Below are positions 36,888-45,883 of a DNA stretch of 64,000 bases, one piece after another (positions within the stretch are counted from its first letter, which is position 1; the number at the start of each line of letters is the position of its first letter). The position numbers and the translations under genes are program-made. The stretch is from assembly GCF_009753675.1 (NCBI RefSeq), contig NZ_WQLV01000016.1, positions 50,049 through 114,048 on the forward strand, read 5' to 3'. Under the pieces are notes generated by a model. That model saw only the letters and a list, made by a program, of their open reading frames with translations. It had not been told where the DNA came from and searched no databases. The stretch comes from Parasedimentitalea huanghaiensis (GTDB lineage: Bacteria > Pseudomonadota > Alphaproteobacteria > Rhodobacterales > Rhodobacteraceae).

Positions 36888-38294
36888 TCAGAGCCGGTAG
36901 GCTTGTTTGGCAAGCCGATATGCAAGGTCTTGTGCGACCTCGAATGCCTCATCCTCATGCAATCGCCCGGTGGCGACCAATGTGGCGAGAAAAGAGCAAT
37001 CCACGCGGCGCGCCACATCATGGCGAGCCGGGATCGAGCAAAAGGCGCGGGTGTCGTCATTAAAGCCGACAGTGTTGTAAAAGCCTGCTGTTTCTGTCGC
37101 CATTTCCCGGAACCGGAGCATGCCCTCATAACTATCATGGAACCACCAGGGCGGCCCCAGTTTCAGCGCGGGGTAAACCCCCGCTAGCGGCGCCAATTCA
37201 CGCGAATAGCTGGTCTCGTCCAACGTAAACACGATGATCGTCAGATCTGACCGCCCGCCAACTGCGTTCAAAAGCGGACGCAGAGCAGTGACGTAGTCGG
37301 TGCGCATCGGGATGTCGCACCCCTTGTCTCGTCCGAACATTGCAGTGATATCTGCCGAGTGATTGCGAAACGAACCTGGGTGAATTTGTAGAACCAGCCC
37401 ATCATCAATGCTCATCCGTGCCATTTCGGTCAACATATGGCCGCGAAAACGATCCGCTTCGTCCGGGCTGCATTTGCTTTGCAGCGCTTTGGAAAACAAG
37501 GCAGCGGCCTCAGCTTGTGGTAAATCTTCTGTACGTGCGGACAGGTGACCGTGATCACTGGATGTGGCGCCGAACGCTTTGAAAAATGCGCGCCGCTTAC
37601 GATGTGCAGCCAAATAGCCAACCCAGGTAGTGGTGTCCTCACCCGTCATTTCACCCATAACCTGAACGTTGTTGGTGAAACCCTCAAATTCAGGATCAAC
37701 AACCGCATCAGGACGGTACGAGGTAACAACCTTACCGTCCCAGCCGCTAGCACGGATCATTTTGTGCCAACGCAGGTCGTCAATCGCGCTTTCGGTCGTA
37801 GAAATAGCCTCAATATTGAAACGCTTAAACAAAGCACGTGGACGAAACGTGTCTTGCTTCAGACAGTCGGCAATCTGGTCATAGATCAGATCCGCAGTTT
37901 CTGCCGACAAGCGCGCGGTTACACCGAACACCTCTTGAAATGCGTGATCGATCCAAAGACGCGACGGTGTTCCCCTGAACAGATAGAAATTCTCTGCAAA
38001 TAGCCGCCAAATTTTTCTCTTGTCTTGCTCGGTTGCGCCTCCGTCAGCGCGCGGCACACCAAGGGCACTCAGCGCTACTCCCTGAGAATGCAACATCCGG
38101 AAAACATAGTGGTCCGGTGTCACAAACAAATCGGTCGGATTGGTGAAATTTCGGTCTTCAGCAAACCAACGCGGGTCGGTGTGACCGTGAGGGCTGACAA
38201 TCGGCAACTGGCTTATGCTTTGGAATAGTAGACGCGCCAAATCACGCATAGACGGATCCGTCGGAAACAAGCGATTTTCGTCCAGCAAAGCCAT
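36888..38294 (-). CDS. uxaC: Glucuronate isomerase UxaC
   Basis: 468 aa (E. coli UxaC 470). N-terminus ALLDENRLFPTDPSMRDLARLLF with the HGHTDPRWFAED metal site; LWIDHAFQEVFGV; LQIHPGSFRNHSADITAMFGRDKGCDIP; RRVDCSFLATLVATGRLHEDEA. It isomerises glucuronate to fructuronate and galacturonate to tagaturonate. GGGAAGGG lies 6 nt before the ATG at 38294; an open extension to 38381 crosses the operators and is rejected. First gene of a ten-gene minus-strand operon running to uxaA. Confidence 0.95.
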   Translation of the reverse strand: MALLDENRLFPTDPSMRDLARLLFQSISQLPIVSPHGHTDPRWFAEDRNFTNPTDLFVTPDHYVFRMLHSQGVALSALGVPRADGGATEQDKRKIWRLFAENFYLFRGTPSRLWIDHAFQEVFGVTARLSAETADLIYDQIADCLKQDTFRPRALFKRFNIEAISTTESAIDDLRWHKMIRASGWDGKVVTSYRPDAVVDPEFEGFTNNVQVMGEMTGEDTTTWVGYLAAHRKRRAFFKAFGATSSDHGHLSARTEDLPQAEAAALFSKALQSKCSPDEADRFRGHMLTEMARMSIDDGLVLQIHPGSFRNHSADITAMFGRDKGCDIPMRTDYVTALRPLLNAVGGRSDLTIIVFTLDETSYSRELAPLAGVYPALKLGPPWWFHDSYEGMLRFREMATETAGFYNTVGFNDDTRAFCSIPARHDVARRVDCSFLATLVATGRLHEDEAFEVAQDLAYRLAKQAYRL

Positions 38295-38317
38295 CAACGT
38301 CCCTTCCCAATACACAC

Positions 38318-38339
38318 CCTGACACCATTCTGTGTCAGG
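38318..38339. promoter_or_regulatory. Palindromic operator in the uxaC leader
   Basis: CCTGACAC (38318-38325) and GTGTCAGG (38332-38339) form a perfect 8-bp inverted repeat with a 6-bp spacer, 24 bp upstream of the uxaC ATG in the divergent promoter region. Confidence 0.5.
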
Positions 38340-38369
38340 CAATTCAACTGATATCCTAGGATCACAGAA

Positions 38370-38381
38370 TTGACATGTCAA
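38370..38381. promoter_or_regulatory. Palindromic operator between uxaC and the GntR gene
   Basis: TTGACATGTCAA is a perfect 12-bp palindrome 66 bp upstream of the GntR ATG at 38447. Its size and symmetry fit FCD-subfamily GntR operators. It is a second candidate for the local regulator. Confidence 0.5.
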
Positions 38382-38446
38382 CTAATAACCCAGTTGCGAC
38401 TTTCCTAAATAGATGTAATGTCATGCAAGATAGAGGAACACTGGGA

Positions 38447-39184
38447 ATGAAAAAATCTGTGGCAAATGCACCTAAAACACACGATGATGACCTGCCACTG
38501 CCAGTCATTCGGCAAGCGACGACACCAAGCGTTGCCGACCAGATCTTTGATGCGTTAAGTCAACGAATTCTTTCATTAAAACTGCCCCCCAGCACAAAAA
38601 TATCTGAGGCCGAGGTGGCAAAGCAAATGGGTGTCTCCCGCCAACCGGTGCGCGAAGCATTCAAACGTCTTGCCAAGCTTGGGTTTCTGTACATTCGCCC
38701 CCAAAGCAGCACGACTGTAAGCCTGATTTCAGAAAATGCAGTTTTGCGGGCTCGGTTTATTCGCACCGCACTTGAGGTGAAAACATCCCGTACAGCCGCA
38801 GACTCATTGGACGCAGACGGTCTTGCAGCACTTGCGGCGCTTATCGAAGATCAAAAGGCGGCCATAGCGGAAAAAGACAGAGATAAGTTCCACGCTCTGG
38901 ATGATGCGTTTCACCGTGAAATCTGCGTGCAGTCTGGCGTAGGATATGTCTGGAACCTGATCCACGAAAACAAGGCCCACATGGACCGTGTTCGCATGCT
39001 AACGCTGAACGCCGCCTCACAAAAACTGGCGCTTGATGATCATATCAGGATATTCAACGCCTTAACGTCGAACGATGCTGATGCGGTTGAGCTGGCAATG
39101 ACGGAACACCTGTCACGCATTCTGATCCATATTGAAGCGATCAAGGCAGACAACCACAATTGGTTCACCGAGGACACACAATGA
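38447..39184 (+). CDS. GntR-family (FCD) transcriptional regulator of uronate genes
   Basis: 245 aa. N-terminal winged helix: VADQIFDALSQRILSLKLPPSTKISEAEVAKQMGVSRQPVREAFKRLAKLGFL; C-terminal FCD ligand domain with DDAFHREIC, DDHIRIFNAL and EHLSRIL supplying metal/ligand residues. The ATG at 38447 has AGAGGA 9 nt before it; earlier in-frame starts (38375) would read through the operator region. It is divergent from the uxaC operon and overlaps kdgK by 4 nt, so it probably senses a uronate or KDG. Role is inferred from position. Confidence 0.85.
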   Translation: MKKSVANAPKTHDDDLPLPVIRQATTPSVADQIFDALSQRILSLKLPPSTKISEAEVAKQMGVSRQPVREAFKRLAKLGFLYIRPQSSTTVSLISENAVLRARFIRTALEVKTSRTAADSLDADGLAALAALIEDQKAAIAEKDRDKFHALDDAFHREICVQSGVGYVWNLIHENKAHMDRVRMLTLNAASQKLALDDHIRIFNALTSNDADAVELAMTEHLSRILIHIEAIKADNHNWFTEDTQ

Positions 39185-40113
39185 CCCGTATCGTCGCGAT
39201 TGGCGAGTGCATGGTTGAAATCGCCCCGACAGGGCAAGCTTCTGAGTACCGAATGGGGTTTGCTGGCGATACATTAAACACGTCATGGTACCTCCGTCAG
39301 CTCTTGGGACCAGAAGATCAGGTAGACTATTTTACTGCCCTAGGCACCGACTCGCTGTCCGACCAGATGATGGATTTTCTGTCACAGGCAGATATAGGCA
39401 CAGGCCATATCATCAGGCGTAAAGATCTGACTGTTGGGCTCTACATGATCCAACTGACCGAGGGCGAGCGTAGCTTCAATTATTGGCGCGGGCAAAGTGC
39501 GGCCCGCACCCTTGCGCAAGAGGCCGATACATTATCTCAGGCTCTTGCGGGTGCTGATGTTGCCTATTTTTCTGGAATTACGCTCGCCATCTTACCGTCG
39601 CAAGATCGCGAGCGATTGCTGGACGTATTACGAGCCTTTCGCGCCAACGGTGGATCCGTGGTTTTCGACCCCAACCTTCGTAGGCGGCTTTGGCATTCCG
39701 CAAATGAGATGACCTCAACCGTGATGGCGGCCGGCGCTGTCAGCGATATTGTGTTACCATCACATGAGGATGAAGCAAGTTGGTTTGGTGATAACAATCC
39801 CAACGCCACCGCGCAGCGCTATGCCGAACAAGGCGCGGAACTCGTTGTTGTCAAAAACGGTCCTGGTCAAATTGCGACATTAACCAATGGGGAGCTCAGC
39901 ATACACACCCCAATATCCGTCACCAATATTGTCGACACCACAGCAGCAGGGGATTCATTCAACGCGGGTTTTATTGCCAGTAGAATCCAAGGGCGCACAC
40001 CTGCTGAAGCGATCACAGCGGCCAGTACTCTTGCAGCCAAAGTAATCCAATTTCGTGGTGCGCTGGTTCAGCTACCCCTTCCAGACTCACCGATGAACCT
40101 CAGCAATACATAA
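39181..40113 (+). CDS. kdgK: 2-keto-3-deoxygluconate kinase
   Basis: 310 aa PfkB-family kinase. Sugar-binding N-terminus IVAIGECMVEIAPTG, GFAGDTLNTSWYL, YWRGQSAAR, and the catalytic loop VDTTAAGDSFNAGF with the general-base Asp. It phosphorylates KDG to KDPG, which Eda (12 kb) cleaves. ATG overlaps the regulator's stop. It is the point where the glucuronate, galacturonate and unsaturated-uronate branches join. Confidence 0.92.
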   Translation: MTRIVAIGECMVEIAPTGQASEYRMGFAGDTLNTSWYLRQLLGPEDQVDYFTALGTDSLSDQMMDFLSQADIGTGHIIRRKDLTVGLYMIQLTEGERSFNYWRGQSAARTLAQEADTLSQALAGADVAYFSGITLAILPSQDRERLLDVLRAFRANGGSVVFDPNLRRRLWHSANEMTSTVMAAGAVSDIVLPSHEDEASWFGDNNPNATAQRYAEQGAELVVVKNGPGQIATLTNGELSIHTPISVTNIVDTTAAGDSFNAGFIASRIQGRTPAEAITAASTLAAKVIQFRGALVQLPLPDSPMNLSNT

Positions 40114-40242
40114 AACAACCAGCGTCCAGAAATCTGCAAGTGACATTAACCGAAGTCACCCAACCAATTTGCCCCAGAACATTGCCACTCTCCCATGGCT
40201 AAACGTCACCCTATGTCAGCGTTCAGGTAGACAGGTTGGTCA

Positions 40243-41268
40243 CTAAGATGCCTTTTCGATATCATCCCCAGCGGTTACACCACTGATAAGTTGGTAAGAT
40301 AGCAGGTTGGGGATTTTGCGGGGATCACGGATCAGTGGCTGGATGGTTTGCCGCAGATTTTGACGCTTCGTCCGTTCGCGGCTCTCGATTTCAACGGCAT
40401 CCTCCAACGAGACAAACTTAAACTGCAAAACAGCCCCTGCGCATGCCTGTGCAACACGCGGCAAATCCGCAGGCAGCACCGTTCCAATACGGGGGTAGCC
40501 GCCGGTTGTCTGACATTCGCTTAGCAACACAAAAGGCGCGCCATCGCCGGTAATCTGAACATCCCCAGGAACAATCACTTCGGAGACAACACTGAGACCG
40601 GCTTCGGATTGAAATCCCGCGCCTTTGGTTTGCAAACGAACACCCATCCGGTTTCCACGGGTATCACGGCGAAATTCGGTCGTCTCAAAATGATGGATCT
40701 GCTCAGGCGTAAAAAACTCGGTTTGCAGGCTGGGAACAATACGCAACAAGCCGCCGTCAAACCTCTGCGACGGCTCCAGCCCCATGCCGATTTGGCCGAT
40801 ACTTTGATCTGAACCCACTGGTAGAATATCATCTGCAAAAACAGGAGAGCCAAGTCCCGCCGCCAAGTGGGCGGATCGCGCACCAAGTTTGACTGTTGTC
40901 TCCAGTCCGCCACCAACATGTAAGTATCCGTAAACACCTGCCACTGCCCCACCAATCGACAACCTGGCACCTTTGGGCAACGCATGGCTGGCATTCCAGA
41001 CTATCCGCCCCCCATCAATACTCGCCCGCATCGGGGCACCGGTCAGGGCAATCCGCATATCTTCGGTTGCTTCGAACTCGCCCCCCAACCCCGCCATTTC
41101 CAGCGTGGCCTTACACCTGTCCTGCCCTAACAAGGCGGCCCCCTCGGCAATGGCCAAGTGATCGGCAGCACCGCCACGAGACAATCCATACTCCAAATAT
41201 CCAAGGCGGCCCTGATCCTGGATGGTCATCCCCTGGCCTGCCTGGTGTACGATTAGGCTACAGCTCAT
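40243..41268 (-). CDS. pxpC: 5-oxoprolinase subunit C (PxpC), biotin-dependent carboxyltransferase-like
   Basis: 341 aa. N-terminal VHQAGQGMTIQDQGRLGYLEYGLSRGGAADHLAIAEGAALLG is the hallmark of the KipA/PxpC family; later QTEFFTPEQIHHFETTEF and RNRMGVRL, and the C-terminal ILLSECQTTGGYPRIGTV-type segment. PxpABC hydrolyses 5-oxo-L-proline to glutamate using ATP. The start overlaps pxpB by 4 nt. PxpA is not in the window. Confidence 0.92.
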   Translation of the reverse strand: MSCSLIVHQAGQGMTIQDQGRLGYLEYGLSRGGAADHLAIAEGAALLGQDRCKATLEMAGLGGEFEATEDMRIALTGAPMRASIDGGRIVWNASHALPKGARLSIGGAVAGVYGYLHVGGGLETTVKLGARSAHLAAGLGSPVFADDILPVGSDQSIGQIGMGLEPSQRFDGGLLRIVPSLQTEFFTPEQIHHFETTEFRRDTRGNRMGVRLQTKGAGFQSEAGLSVVSEVIVPGDVQITGDGAPFVLLSECQTTGGYPRIGTVLPADLPRVAQACAGAVLQFKFVSLEDAVEIESRERTKRQNLRQTIQPLIRDPRKIPNLLSYQLISGVTAGDDIEKAS

Positions 41269-42002
41269 GTGATCACCTCGGATGTTGCACCACCATCGGC
41301 GTCTCGTGTCATCTGAGCCAGAGTTTCAGGTGATGTAGATACAAAGATAACTTCATCACCTGGACGCAGCACAAAAGGTTGCTCCGTCTCGGGGCGAAAA
41401 AGGCGGAAAGCGGTTTGTCCAATATGACGCCACCCTGTTGGCGTGGTAACGGAAAACAGCACTAGCTGTTGGATCGCAACTGCCAGCGCCCCTTCGGGAA
41501 CTTTATCTGTCAAGGCAGTTTGCCGTGGTATATTCCACGCAGGTGGCAACGCGCCCAAGTAAGGCTGGCCAGGTGCAAAGCCAATGGTCTGCACCCGAAC
41601 GCGGCTCTGTGAGACCGAGGCAATTGCTTCGTCCACTGTCATCCCGGCGACTCGCGCGGCCTCATCCAATTGTGGGGCCAGTGTAGTTCCATACACCGTT
41701 GGGACCCGCCACAACCTTCGCCCTGTTGGAAGATCACCTGTAAACCAGTCCTGTTGAGCCAGTAATCCCTTGAGCATGACGCGCAGATCTGCGTGGGTCT
41801 GCCACTGCGGATCAAACCGGAGGTAGGTCGAAACTAACGAAGTGGAAGTCTCTTCAATTCCATCCCAGTTCTGGTTCTCCAGCGCCGCCCTAAACGTCAG
41901 TGCCGCGCGGTTTGCTTGTTCGCTCAACCGGTCTCCAAATTGCACGAGGAATCCGTCGACCCCAAGCGTACAAAGCCTGGGCCATTCCAATGACAACGGC
42001 AT
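41265..42002 (-). CDS. pxpB: 5-oxoprolinase subunit B (PxpB), KipI-like
   Basis: 245 aa. Family segments: DGFLVQFGDRLSEQANRAALTF near the N-terminus, HADLRVMLKGLL, YGTTLAPQLDEAARVAGM, FAPGQPYLGALPPAWNIPRQ, and PTGWRHIGQTAFRLF. It pairs with PxpC as ATP-dependent oxoprolinase parts. It lies 17 bp after the large TRAP permease, so substrate uptake and ring opening are co-expressed. Confidence 0.92.
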   Translation of the reverse strand: MPLSLEWPRLCTLGVDGFLVQFGDRLSEQANRAALTFRAALENQNWDGIEETSTSLVSTYLRFDPQWQTHADLRVMLKGLLAQQDWFTGDLPTGRRLWRVPTVYGTTLAPQLDEAARVAGMTVDEAIASVSQSRVRVQTIGFAPGQPYLGALPPAWNIPRQTALTDKVPEGALAVAIQQLVLFSVTTPTGWRHIGQTAFRLFRPETEQPFVLRPGDEVIFVSTSPETLAQMTRDADGGATSEVIT

Positions 42003-42019
42003 GTTTTAGTCCTTTGGTT

Positions 42020-43303
42020 CTAGTAGAATAGTGACGGCAACCACAGCGCCAAGCCCGGGAAGACAAGCAACAGACCAAGCATCACAAACATGGTCAACAC
42101 AAAGGGCAACGCGCCTTTCATGACGTCCATCATCACGCCTGTTTTGCGCAGGCCCTGCACGACATACAGGTTAATGCCAATCGGCGGTGTGATGAGAGCC
42201 GTTTCCAGAAGCACCATCAGCAGGATCCCAAACCACACCGGGTCAAATCCAAGTGCCACCACAATGGGTGTGATCAGCGGTGCCATGGTCAACAGCATGG
42301 ACAGGGTTTCCATGAAACAACCAATCACTACGAGCACCAGAATGATCATCAGCATGGTCTGCATTGGTGACCAACCAAGACCAGTGACAAAATCGGTCAA
42401 GGCCTGGGTCAGCCCGATGATGGACAGGACAAAGTTCAGGAACACAGCTGCCACAATAATCAGCATGATCATGGCAGTGGTCCGCATGGTGCCCTCAATG
42501 GCTTGGCGCATCATGTCGATACTCAGTTTGCCATTGATCGCCGCCAACACCATGGCCGCCACAACTCCCAGTGATGCAGCTTCGGTTGGGGTGGCTATGC
42601 CTGCGTAAATCGACCCGACAACGACCATGAAAATGCCCATTGGCGGGATCAGGGAGGGTAGCGCGCGCAGTCGCTCACCCCAAGTATACCTAAGCCGCTC
42701 ACCACCCCAGGACGGGCGTAACATGCACATTGCAACAATTGTGCCCATGAACAGCGTTGCCAAAAGGAAACCGGGAAGGAAGCCTGCGAGATATAGTTCG
42801 GGCACCGAAGTGTTGGTGAGCATGCCGTACAGGATCAGGTTTATCGACGGTGGGATCAGGATTCCCAAGGTCCCCCCCGCTGCGATGGTACCCAGAAACA
42901 GCGGTTCATTGTACCCACGTTTCTTGATCTGCGGGATAGCAACGGTGCCAATGGTCGCGGCGGTAGCAACCGAAGATCCGGATGTGGCAGCAAATAAAGC
43001 TGAAGAGCCTATGTTGGAATGCATTAAGCCGCCTGGCAACCACCCCAGCCATTTGACGATGCCGTCGTACATCCGCTCGGTGATACCAGCCCGCAGCAGG
43101 ATCTCGCCCAACATCACAAACATTGGGATCGCCACCAGCAGAAAATCGGTGCTTGTTTGCCAGGCCATATCTGAAATTGCGCGATGCAGAGGCATTGGGC
43201 TGTCTGTCCATTGCAGGATCAGGCCAAGCCAGCCCAAAGAGGCCGCGATGGGAACGGCCAGTCCAATCAGGGCTAGCAAGATGAGAAGTGTTTTCAACAA
43301 CAT
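42020..43303 (-). CDS. TRAP transporter large permease (DctM), oxoproline locus
   Basis: 427 aa multi-pass membrane protein. DctM landmarks: FLLVAIPMFVMLGEILLRAGITERMYDGIVKWLGWLPGGLMHSNIGSSALFAATSGSSVATAATIG and LGILIPPSINLILYG; the C-terminal half ends PGLALWLPSLFY. Its open antisense frames are shadows. It is 3 bp from the small permease. Confidence 0.9.
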   Translation of the reverse strand: MLLKTLLILLALIGLAVPIAASLGWLGLILQWTDSPMPLHRAISDMAWQTSTDFLLVAIPMFVMLGEILLRAGITERMYDGIVKWLGWLPGGLMHSNIGSSALFAATSGSSVATAATIGTVAIPQIKKRGYNEPLFLGTIAAGGTLGILIPPSINLILYGMLTNTSVPELYLAGFLPGFLLATLFMGTIVAMCMLRPSWGGERLRYTWGERLRALPSLIPPMGIFMVVVGSIYAGIATPTEAASLGVVAAMVLAAINGKLSIDMMRQAIEGTMRTTAMIMLIIVAAVFLNFVLSIIGLTQALTDFVTGLGWSPMQTMLMIILVLVVIGCFMETLSMLLTMAPLITPIVVALGFDPVWFGILLMVLLETALITPPIGINLYVVQGLRKTGVMMDVMKGALPFVLTMFVMLGLLLVFPGLALWLPSLFY

Positions 43304-43306
43304 GAC

Positions 43307-43870
43307 TTAGACGCTTTCGTCTTGGATTTGTTCATCTATGGATTTCACGCCGATCAACTCTTGCACTCCGGTGGTATCACCAGCCAAGAGCCTCTTGACC
43401 GCAACCAGTCCCAGCAGGACGCCCGTAATCACAAACAACACCCAGCCAAGCAGCCAGGGGATTTGCGGATAGGCCAACGGAACCCGCATTGGCGTGATAG
43501 ACCGAGAGCCATGTTTCAGAGTGTCGCCCACCATGCCCCAGACCATCGTCGTCACAACCAGCGCGAACCCAACCAGCAACACAAGGCCAAGCAGATTGAT
43601 CACAGAGTGTAGCTTGCGTGGGATCACTCCCATCAGCGCATCAACCCGAATATGGGCGCGTTCAAACAGAGCAAAGCTGAGCGCAAAAGATGTGGCCACC
43701 CCAAACGCATAGCCCGAGATCTCGTCGGCCCCGCCCAGCGAAATATTGAAGACCTTGCGCAGCAAAATTTCCAGAGTGACCAGAAAGGCTGACAAGACGA
43801 TCAGGGTTCCGCCTATCCACGTCAGCCATAGGCTTAGTTTTTGGGTTCGGCTCAGAAGAGATTCAAGCAT
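43307..43870 (-). CDS. TRAP transporter small permease (DctQ), oxoproline locus
   Basis: 187 aa with four helices; LWLTWIGGTLIVLSAFLVTLEILLRKVFN opens the DctQ fold, followed by ISGYAFGVATSFALSFALFERAHIRVDALM. It follows the binding-protein gene after a 64-bp gap holding a strong hairpin with a T-run. Its C-terminal tail (QELIGVKSIDEQIQDESV) is cytoplasmic. Confidence 0.88.
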   Translation of the reverse strand: MLESLLSRTQKLSLWLTWIGGTLIVLSAFLVTLEILLRKVFNISLGGADEISGYAFGVATSFALSFALFERAHIRVDALMGVIPRKLHSVINLLGLVLLVGFALVVTTMVWGMVGDTLKHGSRSITPMRVPLAYPQIPWLLGWVLFVITGVLLGLVAVKRLLAGDTTGVQELIGVKSIDEQIQDESV

Positions 43871-43891
43871 CGGTTCACGCCTTTCGGATGC

Positions 43892-43922
43892 AAAAAGGGC
43901 GGCCAGTTACCTCGGGCCGCCC
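43892..43922 (-). terminator. Intra-operon terminator/attenuator after the binding-protein gene
   Basis: On the transcribed strand GGGCGGCC (43922-43915) pairs perfectly with GGCCGCCC (43904-43897) across a 10-nt loop and is followed by TTTTT (43896-43892). This is a full rho-independent terminator shape lying between DctP and DctQ, so only part of the transcripts should read on into the permease genes. Confidence 0.75.
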
Positions 43923-43934
43923 GGATTGTTTGGT

Positions 43935-44972
43935 TCAGTTGGCGGCGGCGGTCATGCCAAGGACCTTGCCAACGGTATTGTTCCAATTCTCGGCACAGTC
44001 GGCGCCACAGCGCTCTGCCCAGCGCGCGAGCACCACATCAGTGGCGACCGTATCGCGAATGGCCAGATCTGTGGACGAAGGCTCAACAAGTTTCATAGCA
44101 CCCTTTTCACCGATCTCGCAGTCACCACCGGTGATACAGGAAATAGCCACCGCATCCTCGGTTGCGGTTTCAGCCCACATCCGGTCGTTCAATGCAGAAA
44201 TTTCGGTCTGCATCAGCGCCTGCTGTTCTGCCGACATCGAATTCCACTTGTCCATGTTCATCGCGCCAAAGGCCAAACCCCAGCCGACACGCAGGGTGTA
44301 AGCATGCGTGGCAACCTGTTGCCAGTTTGCGGTGTAGGCCGACATGGTACCGGTAATGCCACAGTCCACCACGCCTTTTTCCAGAGCCGGGATAACTTCG
44401 GAAAATGACACCGTGACGGATGTCCCTCCGACGCCTTCGACAAAATCGCCTAATGTTGTTGCGTAAACGCGGATCTTCTTACCCTTCAGATCCTCGATTC
44501 CATTGACTTCGGCGTTGCACCACAGCGTCTGGCTGGGGAATGGGTACAGCATCAGCAGCTTGGCATTGTAAGTCTCTGCAAAAGCCTTTTCCATCGTTGG
44601 GTAATAAGCCTCAGCGACCTGACGCTGGGTTTCGATGTCTTGTGTAACCGAGCTTAGATCCGCGCCTTCGAAAATTGCGTTTTCCGCAGCAACATAGCCG
44701 GGCAAACCAAATGCAAAGTCAAAGACACCATTTTTGACCAAACGCATAATTTCGAAGCCTTTCAGTCCTAGCCCCGACTGAGATTGAATTTCCCCCACGA
44801 TCTGCCTGCCCGAGGCCTCGGCAAGACGTTCGTTAAAGAACGGACCTTCGTGTTTTTGATAGTTGGTTAGACTGGACCATGTGCCAACGGCTTTGAGAAG
44901 GACCGGGCTGTCAGCAAAAGCTGTGCCTGCCATTAACGCCAGTGCGCCAGCCGCTGTTGCAAATCTTTTCAT
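43935..44972 (-). CDS. TRAP transporter substrate-binding protein (DctP), oxoproline locus
   Basis: 345 aa. Signal peptide MKRFATAAGALALMAGTAFAD. DctP core: IEDLKGKKIRVYATTLGDFVEGVGGTSVTVSFSEVIPALEKGVVDCGITG contains the conserved Arg and the ligand helix. Two ATG codons occur (44978 and 44972); GGGAG is 7 nt before the second, so that is chosen. It is coupled to the D-glutamate cyclase-like gene (stop 2 nt before the ATG). The ligand may be 5-oxoproline, D-glutamate or a related acid; this is inferred from the operon. Confidence 0.88.
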   Translation of the reverse strand: MKRFATAAGALALMAGTAFADSPVLLKAVGTWSSLTNYQKHEGPFFNERLAEASGRQIVGEIQSQSGLGLKGFEIMRLVKNGVFDFAFGLPGYVAAENAIFEGADLSSVTQDIETQRQVAEAYYPTMEKAFAETYNAKLLMLYPFPSQTLWCNAEVNGIEDLKGKKIRVYATTLGDFVEGVGGTSVTVSFSEVIPALEKGVVDCGITGTMSAYTANWQQVATHAYTLRVGWGLAFGAMNMDKWNSMSAEQQALMQTEISALNDRMWAETATEDAVAISCITGGDCEIGEKGAMKLVEPSSTDLAIRDTVATDVVLARWAERCGADCAENWNNTVGKVLGMTAAAN

Positions 44973-44974
44973 CT

Positions 44975-45808
44975 TCATTCTCCCTTAAAGTGCGTGTCTG
45001 TCTGATAGTTCGGAACTTCGGCGTATTCGCTGACATCGGTGATCAGCATGTGACCGGGCGTGTGCGTAATGCAGAGGGGTAGCCCTGCTTGCTCAATGGC
45101 GACCTGAGGGGTGACACCGCAGGCCCAAAAAACTGGAACATGACCCTGGACTTGCGGAGCCGCATCGCCCCAGTCGGGACTTTCAAGATTGTCTATGCCA
45201 ATCTCTGCCGGATCCCCCCAATGGACCGGTGCACCATGTGCCAACGGATAATGGCGCGAAATCTCGACAACCTGCGCAACGCGATCTTCCGGCACAAAGC
45301 GCATGCTAACCACCATCTTCCCTGAAAACGGCCCGGCCGGTACCGTCTCTATGCCCGAGCGGAACATTGGTACTGTTTTGTTGTTATCGATGTGCCAGAG
45401 CGGAATACCCGCCTGTTGCACCGCATTTTCAAAGGTAAAGGAGCAGCCCAATGCAAAAACCACGAGATCGTCCTGCCAGAGGTCTGAGATATCGTTGACT
45501 GTTTCGATCAACGAGCCGTCACGATATACGTTATAGGCAGGTACGTCGGTCCGAATGTCGATGTCTGCACCTAAGGTGAACATCATCGGGTTGCCCGTAT
45601 CTGAAACCCCACTAAGTGGGCAGGGTTTTGGGTTACGCTGGCAAAACCGCATGAAATCCAGAGCAAAAGCTTTGGGCATAATCGCCAGATTTGCCTGTAG
45701 AAATCCTTGTCCCAATCCCGCTGTATGAGACTGGTACTGCCCAGCGCGAATGGCTGCCCGGACCTTTGCCAGACCACTTTCTTTGAGCTGATGATATGAT
45801 GTGTCCAC
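44975..45808 (-). CDS. D-glutamate cyclase-like protein (DUF1445, putative hydro-lyase)
   Basis: 277 aa. DUF1445 signatures: VRAAIRAGQYQSHTAGLGQGFLQANLAIMPKAFALDFMRFCQRNPKPCPL, FALGCSFTFENAVQQAG, MVVSMRFVP, VFWACGVTPQVAIEQAGLPLCITHTPGHMLITD. A mammalian member converts D-glutamate to 5-oxo-D-proline. The GTG at 45808 has GGAGGGG 5 nt upstream and gives the usual family length; an ATG at 45838 has no ribosome site. It is placed before the TRAP importer and PxpBC, consistent with a pathway through 5-oxoproline. Confidence 0.85.
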   Translation of the reverse strand: MDTSYHQLKESGLAKVRAAIRAGQYQSHTAGLGQGFLQANLAIMPKAFALDFMRFCQRNPKPCPLSGVSDTGNPMMFTLGADIDIRTDVPAYNVYRDGSLIETVNDISDLWQDDLVVFALGCSFTFENAVQQAGIPLWHIDNNKTVPMFRSGIETVPAGPFSGKMVVSMRFVPEDRVAQVVEISRHYPLAHGAPVHWGDPAEIGIDNLESPDWGDAAPQVQGHVPVFWACGVTPQVAIEQAGLPLCITHTPGHMLITDVSEYAEVPNYQTDTHFKGE

Positions 45809-45883
45809 GCGATCCCCTCCACTTGCAGCAAGGGTCACAGGAAGGGGCTATAAGGTCAAATTGAATGATTTTGTCGAAAGTGA

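Noticed and set aside
42090..43310. Long plus-strand open frames opposite the DctM gene (172 and 227 codons)
   Set aside because: They are antisense shadows of a clear TRAP permease, with no ribosome site or family motif.
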